This document shows positions 32,721 to 40,222 of a stretch of DNA of 40,222 nucleotides, piece after piece; within the stretch, counting starts at the first letter, position 1, and every line of letters begins with the position of its first letter. This stretch comes from an uncultured Planctomycetaceae bacterium. Its GTDB lineage: Bacteria; Planctomycetota; Planctomycetia; Pirellulales; Pirellulaceae. The position numbers were made by a program, and so were the translations under genes. The stretch covers positions 1 to 40,222 of the forward strand of contig CAIYOB010000046.1 of assembly GCA_903927685.1 (NCBI GenBank), in the 5' to 3' direction. A model generated the notes under the pieces. It was not told the origin of the DNA and made no database searches. It saw nothing but the letters and a program-made list of their open reading frames with translations.

Positions 32721-33527
32721 TCAGGTGATCTGGAAGCTTCCGTCCGGCGACAAGCAGACCTTCATCCGTTGGATCGCCGTGCTGCGGCCCGACTGCGGGT
32801 CGACGTCGACCACCGTGCCGCACATCCGCAGGTCGTCGGTTGCCACATCGTATTCGGTGGGCCGGAAGCTGATCGTGGTCAGCAGCACCCGGTCGATCCG
32901 GCGGCCGATGATGCTGTCATGAGGGCCGGTCATACCCACATCGCACTGAAACGCAGTGCCCCCCGGCAGAATCTGCTCGTCGGCCGTCGCCACGTGCGTG
33001 TGCGTCCCCAGCACGGCGGACACGCGCCCGTCCAAGTATCGGCCGACCAGTTGTTTGTCGCTGGTCGCCTCGGCATGCAGATCCACGACGCGGACCTTCA
33101 CGTCCGCGGGCATTTCCGCCAGCACCTGGTCCGCCGCCGTAAACGGACAGTCCACGGGCCGCATGTACACGCGTCCCAGCAGGCTGAAGACGCCGACGCT
33201 GACACCGTTGGCGGCGGGCAGCACCGTCCAAGTGCGGCCGGGCGCGGTACGGGGAAAGTTGGCTGGTTTGACAATCTGCGGCTTCGATTCCAGGGTGGGG
33301 ATCAGTTCCTTGCGGCGGTAGATGTGGTCCCCGGCGGTCACGCAATCGACGCCGCTGGCGAGCAATTCGCGAAAAATCTCGGATGTGATTCCCGATCCGT
33401 TGGCGGCATTCTCGGCGTTGGCGATGACGAAATCCAAGTGCGCGCGTTGCCGCACGTCCCGCAGAGTCTTGGCAACCACCTGCCGCCCAGGTTTGCCGAC
33501 AATATCGCCGATCAGAAGGATTCGCAT
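32721..33527 (-). CDS. ymdB: YmdB-like metallophosphoesterase (TIGR00282)
   Basis: 268 residues, full length. Metal and catalytic motifs: LLIGDIVGKPG with D8, NAENAANGSG with E39 and N40, AGDHIY with H68, HAEATSDK, GTHTHVATAD, and DVGMTGPHDSIIG. In Bacillus YmdB the GNH motif carries Asn67; here it is Asp67. The family hydrolyses 2',3'-cyclic nucleotides and affects biofilm and RNA decay in Bacillus. In this organism the role is inferred. It is the upstream gene of a likely ymdB-uvrB unit. The start is the ATG at 33527, where the sequence opens MRILLIGD. Confidence 0.92.
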   Translation of the reverse strand: MRILLIGDIVGKPGRQVVAKTLRDVRQRAHLDFVIANAENAANGSGITSEIFRELLASGVDCVTAGDHIYRRKELIPTLESKPQIVKPANFPRTAPGRTWTVLPAANGVSVGVFSLLGRVYMRPVDCPFTAADQVLAEMPADVKVRVVDLHAEATSDKQLVGRYLDGRVSAVLGTHTHVATADEQILPGGTAFQCDVGMTGPHDSIIGRRIDRVLLTTISFRPTEYDVATDDLRMCGTVVDVDPQSGRSTAIQRMKVCLSPDGSFQIT

Positions 33528-33727
33528 GCCAAGCCCTCAACCTGCCAAGCGGATTTGCCTCACGGCAAATCGTACATCCTACCGGCATTCCCGGCGGAGA
33601 ACAGGTGAGGTGCCGCGGGAATCCAGAAAGTCGGTTGGCACGGTCGGTTGCCGTGCGATTCGACCGACGCCATAATCAACAGTACAGGGCCGGGTGCAAG
33701 ACAACAACAGTCTGGGAAGGGGAGTTC

Positions 33728-34003
33728 ATGAGCATCGACGTGGCAACCTGCGCGTATGAAATCGCGCCCATGATCGCGCGTTCGCAGGCCGCCTTCCGGC
33801 GCGACCTGCCGGAATTGCTCAAGACCCACTACCGGCAGTGGGTTGCTTACCACGGCGAAGATCGCGTCCGTTTCGGACGCACGCAATTCGAGTTGTATGA
33901 GGAGTGCTACCGCAGGGGCTGGCACGATGACGAGTTCGTCGTCCGCAGCGTCGAACCGGAAATGCCCGACGAGATCGACACGGCAGAACTGATCAACGCC
34001 TAG
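33728..34003 (+). CDS. Small hypothetical protein, partner of the retropepsin-like gene
   Basis: 91 residues. The ATG at 33728 has GGGGAG about 6 nt upstream. The protein has a helical start (ATCAYEIAPMIARSQAAFRRDLPELLKTH), then WVAYHGEDRVRFGRTQFELYEECYRRGW, and an acidic end VRSVEPEMPDEIDTAELINA. I recall this type in planctomycetes directly upstream of retropepsin-like genes, as here. No known function; the neighbour suggests a toxin/antitoxin-like or regulatory pair, which is inference. The stop TAG is followed 24 nt later by the next ATG. Confidence 0.65.
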   Translation: MSIDVATCAYEIAPMIARSQAAFRRDLPELLKTHYRQWVAYHGEDRVRFGRTQFELYEECYRRGWHDDEFVVRSVEPEMPDEIDTAELINA

Positions 34004-34027
34004 CCCGTGCCGGCAGAGACCTCGCAC

Positions 34028-34672
34028 ATGCCCACCATCCTGCGACAGTTGCCTTTCTTCGAGAGGCATACAACAGCCCTTGTGCCCGGCGGTGCGGTCG
34101 CCGTGCGACCGTGTCAAATCGTGGTCTGGGTTAGCCTGCACCCGATGGGCCGCGCCGACTTGCCGCCGGACGCGCCCCGGTTTCCCGCCATCCTTGACTC
34201 GGGCCACTCGCACAACTTTTCGCTCACCGAGGAGCATCTCCTGCGTTGGGCCGGATTCGCGCCGGGCGTTCTCCGCACACTGGGCTCGATCCGAATTGCC
34301 GGCCGCCGTGTTCCGCTGTTGGCACCCCAAGCACTACTCCGGCGAGGCGGCGAGCATCGCGGTCAAGGCGGATTTGCTGGCCGAGCCCGTTCGGTTGGCG
34401 GCGATCTGGCCGCCTTTGAAGACCATCAAGCGTGGGATGGATTTGACGCCGTAACGCGCGGCCAAGTCCGGGCTGTGGTCGATGTTGACCTTGACCACTC
34501 GCGCCTGCGGGTTCTCGGCCGCCACCTGATCCAGCGTCGGACCAAGGGCCTTGCAGGGCCCGCACCAGTCCGCGTAGAAGTCGACCAGCACCGGCACGTC
34601 CGACTGCAGCACCTGCCGGTCAAACGTGGCCGAGTTGACGTGCAGGACCTCGGGCTTGACGGCCGCTGCTAG
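34028..34672 (+). pseudogene. Retropepsin-like aspartic protease reading into antisense of the thioredoxin gene
   Basis: ATG 34028 begins MPTILRQLPFFERHTT. The candidate active site is FPAILDSGHSHNFSL, with D-S-G in place of the usual D-T-G, followed by ILRWAGF-like LLRWAGFAPGVL and RIAGRRVPLL. After about residue 100 the frame enters the antisense of the thioredoxin gene at 34334-34978 and turns into Arg/Gly-rich noise, so the natural C-terminus is lost or lies elsewhere. Such retropepsin-like proteins in planctomycetes are single-domain and form dimers. It probably lost its end when the thioredoxin gene was brought close. Confidence 0.55.
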
Positions 34673-34978
34673 CTGCGGCAGCCCCGCTTCCTGGAAGACC
34701 CGCTGGTCGGGGAGTTCGGGCAGCGCCTCGGGCGCGCGTTGCTCGTCCGCGGCGACCAGGGGACTGGGCGGGCTGGGCTGGGGGATTCGGTCCAAGCCGG
34801 ACACCCCCTCGTCGGCGGACGAGGCCGGCTGTTCCGGGGATTCACTCGCCCGCCCGGGCCGCAGCCACGCGAGACCGCTTTGTTCCGTCAAGCTGGGAAC
34901 GGTGCAACCGGACAGCGCTGCGCTCATGGCCAGCAGACCAACCAATGACGTCCATTTCCGCTGGATTTGCAACTGCAT
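34334..34978 (-). CDS. Thioredoxin-domain lipoprotein
   Basis: 214 residues. ATG 34978 has AGGAG five to six bases upstream. A lipoprotein signal ends in SAALSGC with C25. A low-complexity Pro/Ser linker (~26-100) leads to a thioredoxin domain at ~110-212 with active site WCGPC (W138, C139, C142), then VVKVNIDHSPDLAARYGVKSIPRLMVFK. The cis-Pro (IPRLMVF) is present. The protein should act as a membrane-anchored disulfide oxidoreductase outside the cytoplasm. It faces the retropepsin-like gene convergently and their frames overlap. Confidence 0.92.
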   Translation of the reverse strand: MQLQIQRKWTSLVGLLAMSAALSGCTVPSLTEQSGLAWLRPGRASESPEQPASSADEGVSGLDRIPQPSPPSPLVAADEQRAPEALPELPDQRVFQEAGLPQLAAAVKPEVLHVNSATFDRQVLQSDVPVLVDFYADWCGPCKALGPTLDQVAAENPQARVVKVNIDHSPDLAARYGVKSIPRLMVFKGGQIAANRTGSASKSALTAMLAASPE

Positions 34979-35209
34979 GACTGCTCCTGCTCGGGTTACG
35001 GCCCGCGGTGATGTTTTACAAGGACTGATACCGGGCGGTCCCCGTTGGTTACACGGGAGCAGCGTTTTTCCGCCTGCCGCGTGCTGTCACCGCCTGCGGT
35101 CACCCCGCGCGAAATGGACGACAGGCCGCTAGCAGGTATAATCGGAGTTGGAGTTTGCGCGATCGAAACGCCGGAAGCGATGATTCGCTGCATGACAAAG
35201 GAATCGCCT

Positions 35210-35758
35210 GTGGGTCCGCATGTTTGCCCCTGGTGGGGTGGCTACTTCATCGACAATCCGCTGCGCCGCTGGCTGCACAACCCCGAGCAGATCCTGGCGC
35301 CGTATGTCATGCCAGGCATGGCCGTGCTGGATTTTGGCTGTGGGATGGGCCTGTTCACGCTGGCCCTGGCCAAGCTGGTTGGTGAACGAGGCCGCGTCGT
35401 CGCCGCCGACCTGCAGCCCCAGATGCTGGCCGTCGTCCAGCGGCGGACGCGGCGGGCCGGGGTGGCGGAGCGGATTCGGACGCATCGCTGCGCGCCCGCC
35501 GCAACGGGCCTCGCCGAGCCGTTTGATTTTGCCTTGGCCTTCTGGTCGGTCCACGAAGTCCCGGACAGGCGGCGGTTGTTCGCCGACGTGTTCGGCTGCC
35601 TGCGGCCGCAAGGCAGATTCTTGGCTGCCGAGCCCATCGGCCATGTGACGTCGGAGGCGTTTGCGGGACTGATGCAACTGGCTGCCGAAGTGGGATTCCG
35701 CGAGCAGGAACGGCCGCGGATCCGCCTGAGCCATGCGGTGGTGCTCGTGAAACCTTAG
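35210..35758 (+). CDS. Class I SAM-dependent methyltransferase
   Basis: 182 residues from GTG 35210, preferred because AAAGGA lies seven bases before it and because the product opens [13 protein letters not shown], a typical family start; in-frame ATGs at 35180 and 35192 are alternatives. SAM-binding motif I is [16 protein letters not shown], followed by [11 protein letters not shown] (motif II). A later [20 protein letters not shown] and [12 protein letters not shown] match UbiE-like family members. Substrate unknown. It runs just upstream of the kinase gene (26 nt), so the two may be cotranscribed. Confidence 0.82.
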   Translation: MGPHVCPWWGGYFIDNPLRRWLHNPEQILAPYVMPGMAVLDFGCGMGLFTLALAKLVGERGRVVAADLQPQMLAVVQRRTRRAGVAERIRTHRCAPAATGLAEPFDFALAFWSVHEVPDRRRLFADVFGCLRPQGRFLAAEPIGHVTSEAFAGLMQLAAEVGFREQERPRIRLSHAVVLVKP

Positions 35759-35784
35759 GGCTTTTCCTGCCAGGACACCTTGCT

Positions 35785-38313
35785 GTGCGAAGCATTGGAG
35801 CCAAATTCACCATCGTGGTCGGCGTCTTTGCCGCCCTCTTCTCCGGGCTGGTGCTCTATCGGGCCTGGTCCTGTGCCCGGGAGCATGCCGAGGCGCTGAC
35901 CGACAAGCAGGCCCGCATGGCCCTCGAGTTTGACCTCGCGCTACGGGACTATGCGGCGGAGTCGATCCGGCCGGAGGTGGCCAAGTTGATCGACGAGGAC
36001 GAGTTCATCGTCGAGGCGATGTCGACGTCGCACATCGCCCGCAGCGTGTTTGAGCGGGTCCAGGCGAAGTTCCCCGAGTACGTGATCAAGTTCCCTTCGG
36101 ACGATCCTCGCAATCCCATCAACAAGGCCGGACCCGAAGAGCTGAAGATGCTGCAGTATTTCCGCGAGCACCCCCACCAGGCCCGCTGGAACGGCAAGCT
36201 CGAGCTGAACGGGAGCCCGTACCTGGCGTACGTCAGCGCGATGCGGATCGAGGCCAGTTGCCTGCGCTGTCATGGCCGGCCCGAGGATTGCCCCCAGTCG
36301 CTGCTGGACCGTTACGGAAGCACGGGGGGCTTCTATCGCCGGGTGGGCGATGTGGCGGGGATGGACTTGATTGCGATTCCCCTGGACAAAGTCTATGCGA
36401 CCGTGGGGGACGAAGCGAAAACCAACTTGTACTGGACGGCGTTCGGCGTGGTTGCCACGTTCGCCTTGGTGCTGGCGGCGTTCCGGTTTCTCGTCACGCG
36501 CCGGCTGACGGCGTTGACCAGCCATTTCCAGGACGCCGCCCAGCGGACGGGCGAGTCCCCGGTGGCTTCGGTTTCCATCCCGGGCAACGACGAGATTTCG
36601 GTTCTGGCGGACAGCTACAACGCCTTGGCGGCTCGTCTGCGAGCCTTGCACGAGTCCCTGGAGGAGCGGGTCCAGCAGCGGACGGCCCAGTTGCAGGAGG
36701 CCAACCGTGAATTGGAACGCGCCAAAGTGGCGGCCGAAGCGGCCAGCCGCGCCAAGAGCGATTTTCTGGCCAACATGAGCCACGAAATCCGTACGCCCAT
36801 GAATGCCATCCTGGGCATGACGGACCTGGTGCTGGACACGGAACTGACCCGCTCGCAACGCGAGTACCTGAACGTCGTGCAGGAATCCGGGCACGCGCTG
36901 CTGGCTGTCATCAACGACATCCTCGACCTGTCGCGAATCGAGGCCGGAAAGCTGGAGTTGGAGAGCATCGCCTTCCGGCTTCGGGATCGCGTGGGCGACA
37001 TGATGAAATCCTTGGGGGTTCGGGCGCAAACCAAGGGAGTCGAGTTGGCTTGCCAGATCCACCCGGAGGTGCCCGACGAACTGTGCGGCGACCCGGTGCG
37101 TCTGAACCAGGTGATCATCAACCTGGTGGGCAACGCCATCAAGTTCACGGAGCAAGGCGAGGTCGTGCTGGAGGTCCGAGCGGACGCGGTGACGGACGGG
37201 GAAGCGATTCTGCACTTTTTCGTCCGGGACACGGGGATTGGGATCCCTGCCAACAAAGTGGGTGCCGTGTTCGACGCCTTTACGCAGGCCGATAGTTCCA
37301 TGACCCGCAAGTACGGCGGCACGGGGTTGGGGCTCACGATCTCGGCCCGGTTGGTCGCGCTGATGGGTGGGCAGATCGGGGTGACCAGCGAATTGGGCCA
37401 GGGCAGCACGTTCGACTTTACGGCCCGTTTTCCCCGCGTTTCAGCCACCCCGGCGCCGCGGGATTTCGCGCCGCCGGTTTCCCTGCAGGGCAAGCCGGTC
37501 CTGATTGTCGACGACCATGCCACCAACCGGCTGATCCTCGCCGAGATGACTCGCGCCTGGGGGATGCTGCCGTCCAGCGTGTCCGACGCGACGACCGCGT
37601 TGCACGCGTTGCAGGAGGCCCAGCGGGCCGGGAGCCCCTACCCGCTGGTCCTGTCCGATGTCAACATGCCCGAGGTGGACGGCTTTGGTCTGGCGCTGTG
37701 GATCCGGCAGGACCCTTCGCTGGCCAAGACGCCGGTGATCCTGTTGACGTCGGGCGCACGCACCGACGATCCGCGGCGCGCGGACGAATTGGGGGCGGTC
37801 CATCTGATGAAGCCCGTCAAGCAGTCGGAGCTGTTCAACGTCATCGCTGCGCTCTTTGGAGCCGGGCTGCCCAACGCCTCGGCCGATCTCGCCGCGCGGC
37901 CGCAACTGGAAGCACGGCTGCCGCCGCTGCGGATCCTGCTGGCGGAGGACAGCGTGTTCAATCAGAAGCTGGCGGTCAGCCTGCTGCAGAAGTACGGGCA
38001 CACGGTGGTGGTCGCCAACAACGGCAGCCAGGCCGTGACGAGCCTGGACTCCGGCGAGTTTGATGTGATCCTGATGGACCTCGAGATGCCGGAAATGGAT
38101 GGCCTGGAGGCCACGGCCATCATCCGGGAAAGAGAACAAGCGACCGGCCGGCACATCCCGATCGTCGCGATGACCGCTCATGCGATGAAAGGCGACCGGG
38201 AGCGCTGCCTGGCCGCGGGGATGGATGAGTACGTCTCGAAGCCAATTCAGACGCAGCAACTGTTCCACATCTTGACGTCGCTGCTGGGTACGGCCCAACG
38301 GCCCGCCAAGTGA
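35785..38313 (+). CDS. Hybrid histidine kinase with a heme-binding DUF3365 sensor
   Basis: 842 residues from GTG 35785. Helix 1 is ~7-25. The outer domain (~26-212) is DUF3365/Tll0287-like and holds a c-type heme motif CLRCH (C159, C162, H163) in [16 protein letters not shown]. Helix 2 is ~213-236, followed by a HAMP-like linker and a coiled coil. HisKA has [13 protein letters not shown] (H333). The ATPase has N-, G1- and G2-boxes ([26 protein letters not shown]). Two receiver domains follow, with D625 in [11 protein letters not shown] and D765 in [12 protein letters not shown] redox, oxygen or NO sensor is likely. No output response regulator is adjacent. Confidence 0.92.
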   Translation: MRSIGAKFTIVVGVFAALFSGLVLYRAWSCAREHAEALTDKQARMALEFDLALRDYAAESIRPEVAKLIDEDEFIVEAMSTSHIARSVFERVQAKFPEYVIKFPSDDPRNPINKAGPEELKMLQYFREHPHQARWNGKLELNGSPYLAYVSAMRIEASCLRCHGRPEDCPQSLLDRYGSTGGFYRRVGDVAGMDLIAIPLDKVYATVGDEAKTNLYWTAFGVVATFALVLAAFRFLVTRRLTALTSHFQDAAQRTGESPVASVSIPGNDEISVLADSYNALAARLRALHESLEERVQQRTAQLQEANRELERAKVAAEAASRAKSDFLANMSHEIRTPMNAILGMTDLVLDTELTRSQREYLNVVQESGHALLAVINDILDLSRIEAGKLELESIAFRLRDRVGDMMKSLGVRAQTKGVELACQIHPEVPDELCGDPVRLNQVIINLVGNAIKFTEQGEVVLEVRADAVTDGEAILHFFVRDTGIGIPANKVGAVFDAFTQADSSMTRKYGGTGLGLTISARLVALMGGQIGVTSELGQGSTFDFTARFPRVSATPAPRDFAPPVSLQGKPVLIVDDHATNRLILAEMTRAWGMLPSSVSDATTALHALQEAQRAGSPYPLVLSDVNMPEVDGFGLALWIRQDPSLAKTPVILLTSGARTDDPRRADELGAVHLMKPVKQSELFNVIAALFGAGLPNASADLAARPQLEARLPPLRILLAEDSVFNQKLAVSLLQKYGHTVVVANNGSQAVTSLDSGEFDVILMDLEMPEMDGLEATAIIREREQATGRHIPIVAMTAHAMKGDRERCLAAGMDEYVSKPIQTQQLFHILTSLLGTAQRPAK

Positions 38314-38550
38314 CTGTGGCACCCCGACCTTGAGGGAAGGTACGGCTCACCAACGACAGATTCGGTTGGCCGAGTCTCGCCATCACGTCGGTCTCGACCG
38401 TCCACATCGTGAAGAGGACGCCGGAAATGCGATGCCTCGCGCTGACGCTGGAGGAAGTGCGGTTGGCGTCACGACGGAGGTGGTCCCCGCCCGACGCCCA
38501 GGGGCGAAGCGAGTGCGACAACCACCCCCGCCCCGCGCCCTGCATTCGAA

Positions 38551-39423
38551 TCAAGGGGTCTGCCGTGCCGAGCCGAACCGCCTTCCGCGGGCGGCCAGAA
38601 AGGTCTTCGGAAGATGGAATCGGACGCGATCCAAGACGGTCAGCGTTGGGTCTTCGCGTTCCGAGTTCCCGACGTCACCATCAAGCTCGATGCAGCGCGG
38701 CGCGCCAGCCACGCCCGCGGCGCGGGCCATCCTGCGGTCGGGCGGTGGTCCGTAGGTAAAGCCGTGGTCCGCCGTCAGCAGGACGACGGGCTGGGACTGG
38801 TTGATAGAACGGAAGTCGTCCGCCCACCGAGCCAGCAGGGCCGCCGTTCGGGCGAACAAACCAACACAGTCATCCACCAGCGACGCGTAGGAGGCGGTCT
38901 GATGCAGCCGATCGTCCAAGCGATTATCCCGATGAACCAACAGCCGCGTGCACGGGCGCAGCGCCGTCCGTTCCGCATCCTCCCAGTTGGCCGACAGCTG
39001 CAGCTCGCTCGCGTCCAGACGATAGGCCCGCAGCAGGGCCTGGAAGAGCTTCCCGCACGCTCGATCGGGAGTGACGCCCGTCAACACGGCTTCCTTGCAG
39101 ACCGCCGTGATCGTCGGAACCGGGGCGAACAAGTACGAGGCCCAGGAAGGTCCGGCACCCAGCCGATCGGTCACGTAGTCCGCCAAACCCGAGACGACAT
39201 GGATGGCCAAAGCGTCCATCAGCACCAGGATTACCGCACGCCCCTTGGCCAACGACGACTGCACGCGCCGGGCGACGACGCTGTAGCTCCGTTCCGGGTG
39301 CGCGAAGCTCTCCCACTCGCTGGCGCTTCGGGCTGCCGAGTTCAGTAGGAGCTGGAATTGTCGGGGTTCACGAGCGGTGCCGAAAGTCCGGAAGCCGGTC
39401 GGAACGTGCGCGGGCGTTCGCAC
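38551..39423 (-). pseudogene. Truncated PglZ-domain gene (alkaline-phosphatase fold, defence-related)
   Basis: 290 residues from GTG 39423, with no visible ribosome site. Residues ~60-250 look like a PglZ domain: AVILVLMDALA with metal ligand D70, FAPVPTITAVCKEAVLTG with the likely nucleophile T106, and VVLLTADHGFTYG with D219-H220. PglZ occurs in BREX and related phage-defence systems. The usual N-terminal part is missing, the stretch at ~30-36 is an NPKRQRVG repeat (39316-39332), and the final HGG with its metal-binding His is lost after RRFGS. I judge it a pseudogene. No brxC, brxL or methyltransferase genes are visible around it. Confidence 0.6.
39316..39332. repeat. NPKRQRVG-type 17-mer inside the broken pglZ
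   Basis: CTCGCTGGCGCTTCGGG, identical in inverse to the units at 26975-27044. The PglZ reading frame passes through it as ARSASE, so it probably landed in or replaced the start of that gene. Confidence 0.7.
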
Positions 39424-39549
39424 GGGCCAGCGCGGCGTGAGCCAAACGCCGGCCGAGGGGCAAATCCCACGCGTTGGGCCGATCGGGGGTGAGCATGGCC
39501 ATCGGCCAAAGCAGGGAACGGCAGGGCGACGCGATCATTCCGCACACGG

Positions 39550-39864
39550 TCAGCGGTTTGAACGCTCTAAGGCGGCCAGCCTTGTCTTCCAGTAGCCCGG
39601 CTTGCGGTGATAATACATCAGCGCGACGATGACGATCTCGTCCGCTTGGACGTGGTAGAGCACGTCATAAGGGAACCGTCGCGTGGGACAGCGGCGAATG
39701 TTGGCGGAGATTCTCGCCCAGGTCGTCGGGCAATCGGTAATCCTCTGCAGCGTGATCTGCACCGCGGCGGAAAACTCCGCCCCGAGGCCCACCCGCTGCG
39801 CATCGTAGTAGCGCACGGCGTCTTCCAACTCGGTCCGGGCAGGTTCAAGAAACCAAATCTTCAT
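39550..39864 (-). CDS. RelE/ParE-type toxin
   Basis: 104 residues. The fold pattern is ParE-like: WFLEPARTELEDAVRYYD, a long helix, then GLGAEFSAAVQITLQRIT, RRFPYDVLYHVQADEIVIVALMYYHRKPGYWKTR. ParE-type toxins inhibit DNA gyrase, while RelE types cleave mRNA; the key catalytic residues are not distinct enough to choose. The ATG at 39864 overlaps the stop of the upstream antitoxin gene by four bases, as in antitoxin-first operons. Confidence 0.88.
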   Translation of the reverse strand: MKIWFLEPARTELEDAVRYYDAQRVGLGAEFSAAVQITLQRITDCPTTWARISANIRRCPTRRFPYDVLYHVQADEIVIVALMYYHRKPGYWKTRLAALERSNR

Positions 39865-40094
39865 GGCTGGGTGGGACGACTGATCGAACGGAAAACCTCG
39901 TCGGCCGGAATAGCGGCGATCTTGCCAGCACGGTAGTCCGTCAGCCGTTCTTCGGCTTGCTCAGCCCAAGCGGTAGCGACTGCGGCTCGGTCGGGCTGAT
40001 CCAGGCTCTCCAGCAACCGATCGGCGACGACAGCGCGGGACTGGGCTGGCAACGCGAGTGCAACGTGGAGAACGGATTCGACTTCTGCGTTCAT
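39861..40094 (-). CDS. Antitoxin of the toxin-antitoxin pair (addiction module protein, TIGR02574-like)
   Basis: 77 residues from ATG 40094, with AAGGAAAAAGAA directly upstream. It is a helical, Ala/Leu/Glu-rich protein: ESVLHVALALPAQSRAVVADRLLESL, then RAAVATAWAEQAEERLTDYRAGKIAAIPADEVF. The ending AIPADEVF matches the addiction-module component family that pairs with ParE-like toxins. It binds the toxin and represses the operon in related systems. The overlap with the toxin ATG (ATGA) supports cotranslation. Confidence 0.85.
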   Translation of the reverse strand: MNAEVESVLHVALALPAQSRAVVADRLLESLDQPDRAAVATAWAEQAEERLTDYRAGKIAAIPADEVFRSISRPTQP

Positions 40095-40164
40095 TTCTTT
40101 TTCCTTACCGGAACGATGTTCGCATTGGATTATAGTCCAGGAAACAGAGATCCTCAACTCGCGG

Positions 40165-40222
40165 CTAGTGCGTTGTCCAACCTAAGAATTGGGGTTGGGT
40201 GGCTGGGGTCGAGCCACGAGGA
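40165..40222. repeat. MITE-like palindromic repeat, copy C (cut by the window edge)
   Basis: 58 bp of the element are visible: it opens CTAGTGCGTTGTCCAACCTA and reaches GGGTGGCTGGGGTCGAGCC before the window ends. It matches the first arm and the inverse of the last arm of copy A. The rest should lie to the right of the window. Confidence 0.75.

Noticed and set aside
30507..33608. Open frame of about 1030 codons antisense to uvrB and ymdB
   Set aside because: Same cause: both minus-strand genes are clear and the plus-strand reading has no recognisable family.
38314..38550. Missing PglZ tail in another frame
   Set aside because: I looked for HGG-like PglZ endings on the minus strand and saw none.
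38330..38755. Plus-strand frames downstream of the kinase gene
   Set aside because: No ribosome site and Arg/Pro-rich random composition, overlapping the better supported PglZ reading on the minus strand.

Overview
The window looks like chromosomal DNA of a planctomycete, most likely near the Pirellulales. The reasons are GC-rich coding DNA with frequent GTG/TTG starts, short interspersed repeats whose translation reads NPKRQRVG, proteins with N-terminal double zinc ribbons, a tetrahydromethanopterin/methanofuran-type C1 gene (mfnB-like), a diverged murB next to an ftsQ-like gene, and several small proteins of planctomycete-restricted type. The assignment rests on recognised protein families and repeats; no rRNA or other marker is present.

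Layout. (1) 1-5420 is a loose accessory stretch: a membrane-anchored TIM-barrel protein, a Uma2-type nuclease with a changed catalytic residue, zinc-ribbon fragments, two translationally coupled small genes, and a secreted protein fused to a deleted and truncated galactose mutarotase. It ends in a palindromic MITE-like element. (2) 5680-13700 holds an MFS transporter, a zinc-ribbon/alpha-beta hydrolase fusion, two divergent HAD phosphatases, and a tightly coupled HAD - LarA-like - YgfZ operon, followed by a single-domain globin on the other strand. (3) 13870-20960 holds a UspA protein, the replicative polymerase gene dnaE interrupted by a 388-residue intein with a LAGLIDADG endonuclease, and a secreted GH29 alpha-L-fucosidase. 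(4) 21100-26920 holds an FHA-GAF-PP2C phosphatase, two small planctomycete-type proteins, an MfnB-like C1 cofactor enzyme, RNase D and a secreted gluconolactonase-like protein. (5) 27200-33530 holds a murB-ftsQ pair (a dcw remnant), a second SMP-30-like propeller, and a ymdB-uvrB pair. (6) 33700-38310 holds a small gene with a retropepsin-like partner, a thioredoxin lipoprotein, a methyltransferase and a heme-sensor hybrid histidine kinase. (7) 38550-40222 is a degraded PglZ-domain gene, a ParE-type toxin-antitoxin pair and another MITE copy.

Co-working genes. ATGA overlaps (4 nt) join HAD/LarA-like/YgfZ, RNase D/gluconolactonase, the 108-aa/156-aa pair and antitoxin/toxin, which implies translational coupling. 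DnaE, UvrB, RNase D and YmdB are housekeeping nucleic-acid enzymes.

No clearly new multi-gene system stands out. The best candidates for a second look are the coupled operon with a LarA-like protein that lacks the cofactor lysine, the MurB lacking two catalytic residues, the heme-sensing hybrid kinase, the dnaE intein, and the MITE/NPKRQRVG repeats, one of which lies inside the broken pglZ.
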